Below, piece after piece: positions 5,520 through 6,298 of a stretch of DNA of 6,298 nucleotides. Source of the DNA: Cytophagaceae bacterium (GTDB lineage Bacteria; Bacteroidota; Bacteroidia; Cytophagales; Spirosomataceae); NCBI GenBank assembly GCA_027485075.1, contig JAIXRT010000155.1, forward strand, positions 1 to 6,298, in the 5' to 3' direction. Both the position numbers and the translations under genes were made by a program. How positions within the stretch are numbered: the first letter of the stretch is position 1; every line of letters begins with the position of its first letter. The notes below the pieces were generated by a model, which was not told where the DNA came from, did no database searches, and saw only the letters and a list, made by a program, of their open reading frames with translations.

Positions 5520-6074
5520 ATGTATTCAACTCCTTCGATACGGATTGAACAATGGAAACGTATTCAATCCCCTGATTGGCCCATCGAAATCCATGTGGAA
5601 ATTTCGAATTTCGGTCGAATTAAAAGCTTTAAATCCAATCCAAAAGGGAAAATCATTCTCGGATCTTGCATTCAAAACTATCGCTCGTTGAATATGCGCC
5701 ATCAAGGAAATTCCATCAATCGATATGTCCACAAAATGGTCGCTGAACTATTCATACCGCGTACGAATCCAGAGGCTAAGTTTGTCATCCATCGAGATTT
5801 CGACAAAAAAAACAATCACGTGGCGAATTTGGATTGGGTCACCCGTGATGCACTAACGGCCCACAACTTACGTAATCCTGCCATACTGCAAAAAAAGATG
5901 CCCTTGCGGACCAAAAATTACAAATTGAGTATCGCACAAGTTTTACTCATCAAGCAGATGCTACGCACGGGTAAAAACCGCATCAAAATGATCGCTAAGC
6001 AATTTGGTATTACCTCAACGCAAGTCAACCGAATCAAAAACGGTTCAAATTGGAAACAAGTGCACTTAAAATAA
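5520..6074 (+). CDS. NUMOD4-HNH-HTH protein, homing-endonuclease-like, probably not a standard nuclease
   Basis: This 184-aa protein combines three parts. A NUMOD4 segment (about 10-60; EQWKRI, then VEISNFGRIKSF) leads into an HNH_3-type core (about 68-108; RYVHKMVAELFIP, then VIHRDFDKKNN and NLDWVTR). The C-terminal half ends in a helix-turn-helix (about 134-182; LSIAQVLLIKQML, then IKMIAKQFGITSTQVNRIKNGSNWKQV). This is the layout of free-standing phage and intron HNH homing endonucleases. Compared from memory with the HNH enzyme I-HmuI, His91 and Asn103 are kept. The aspartate before the histidine is Ile90, and the later asparagine of the usual SEN motif is Leu112, so metal binding may be lost. 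No intron, intein or phage gene is visible around it. It is divergent from the CoA-binding gene and its last 9 bp overlap metF tail to tail. It may act as a DNA-binding regulator; the target is unknown. Confidence 0.8.
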   Translation: MYSTPSIRIEQWKRIQSPDWPIEIHVEISNFGRIKSFKSNPKGKIILGSCIQNYRSLNMRHQGNSINRYVHKMVAELFIPRTNPEAKFVIHRDFDKKNNHVANLDWVTRDALTAHNLRNPAILQKKMPLRTKNYKLSIAQVLLIKQMLRTGKNRIKMIAKQFGITSTQVNRIKNGSNWKQVHLK

Positions 6075-6298
6075 CTGCGAGGCGATGGCATGCACGCTAT
6101 CCGACTTACTCATCGTGTAAAAATGTAAGGCTGGCACACCCGCTTGCATCAACTCGCGGCCTTGCTGGACCGCCCATTCCACACCCACCTGCTTAATCGC
6201 AGCATTTGTGGTACAGGAACGCACTTCCTTAGCTAAGGCTTCTGGCATTTCTAAATGGAAAATTTCAGGTAAAATGTCCAACTGACGTGCGGTCGCAA
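6066..6298 (-). CDS. metF: Methylenetetrahydrofolate reductase MetF, C-terminal part (5' end outside window)
   Basis: This is the last 76 codons of a gene that enters from the right edge. MetF reduces 5,10-methylenetetrahydrofolate to 5-methyltetrahydrofolate with NAD(P)H and FAD, supplying methyl groups for methionine synthesis in the cytoplasm. The C-terminal fingerprint is clear: FHLEMPEAL, then GVEWAVQQGRELMQAGVPALHFYTMSKSD, ending IASQLF. The family is about 300-320 aa, so roughly three quarters is missing here. The frame is open to the edge (residues before the first visible TTG read ATARQ), so TTG at 6281 is not a start. The stop lies inside the last codons of the NUMOD4/HNH gene, a 9-bp tail-to-tail overlap. 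Confidence 0.93.
   Translation of the reverse strand, partial: ATARQLDILPEIFHLEMPEALAKEVRSCTTNAAIKQVGVEWAVQQGRELMQAGVPALHFYTMSKSDSVHAIASQLF

Noticed and set aside
5520..6074. HNH gene as part of a defence or restriction system
   Set aside because: No methyltransferase, helicase, immunity or other defence gene is adjacent; the NUMOD4 and HTH parts point to the homing-endonuclease lineage.
6279..6281. TTG as start of a short minus-strand gene
   Set aside because: The frame is open beyond it to the edge and upstream residues continue the MetF sequence; this is an internal leucine codon of a truncated gene.
1..6298. CRISPR array, tRNA or rRNA gene, insertion sequence or prophage
   Set aside because: No spaced direct repeats, cloverleaf-like or rRNA sequence, transposase, terminal inverted repeats or phage structural genes were seen on either strand.

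Overview
The window looks like ordinary chromosome from a member of the Bacteroidota, probably of the Cytophagales type. The reasons are an Oar-like TonB-dependent receptor N-terminus, gene starts without Shine-Dalgarno sequences, promoter-like matches to the Bacteroidota -7 box TAnnTTTG, and protein sequences typical of that phylum (the second RsmI-like methyltransferase, the split-form PurS, the CoA-binding protein). Placement below phylum is a guess from protein flavour.

Layout: positions 1-687 hold the 5' part of an outer-membrane TonB-dependent receptor gene on the minus strand. A 245-bp AT-rich divergent region (688-932) follows. From 933 to 5066 there is a tight plus-strand run of six genes: selD, an alpha/beta hydrolase, an RsmI-like SAM methyltransferase, an MBL-fold hydrolase, pssA and purS. 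Four of the five junctions overlap by 1-4 nt; the fifth (methyltransferase to MBL) has a 19-nt gap that may carry an internal promoter. The CoA-binding protein gene (5068-5424, minus) converges on purS with a single base between the stops. A divergent 95-bp region then leads to a plus-strand gene (5520-6074) for a NUMOD4/HNH/HTH protein. Its last 9 bp overlap the end of a minus-strand metF gene, which runs off the right edge.

Functionally the six-gene run mixes selenium activation (SelD), RNA methylation, general hydrolases, phospholipid head-group synthesis (PssA) and purine synthesis (PurS). There is no obvious single pathway, so it reads as a housekeeping operon held together by co-expression. 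Nothing resembles a defence island, prophage, insertion sequence, CRISPR array or RNA gene. The least ordinary item is the NUMOD4-HNH-HTH protein. Hand alignment suggests it keeps the HNH fold and the DNA-binding parts of a homing endonuclease but has lost the expected metal-binding residues, so it may be a domesticated DNA-binding regulator. A perfect 10-bp palindrome sits just upstream of it. No strong evidence for a wholly new multi-gene system is present in this window.
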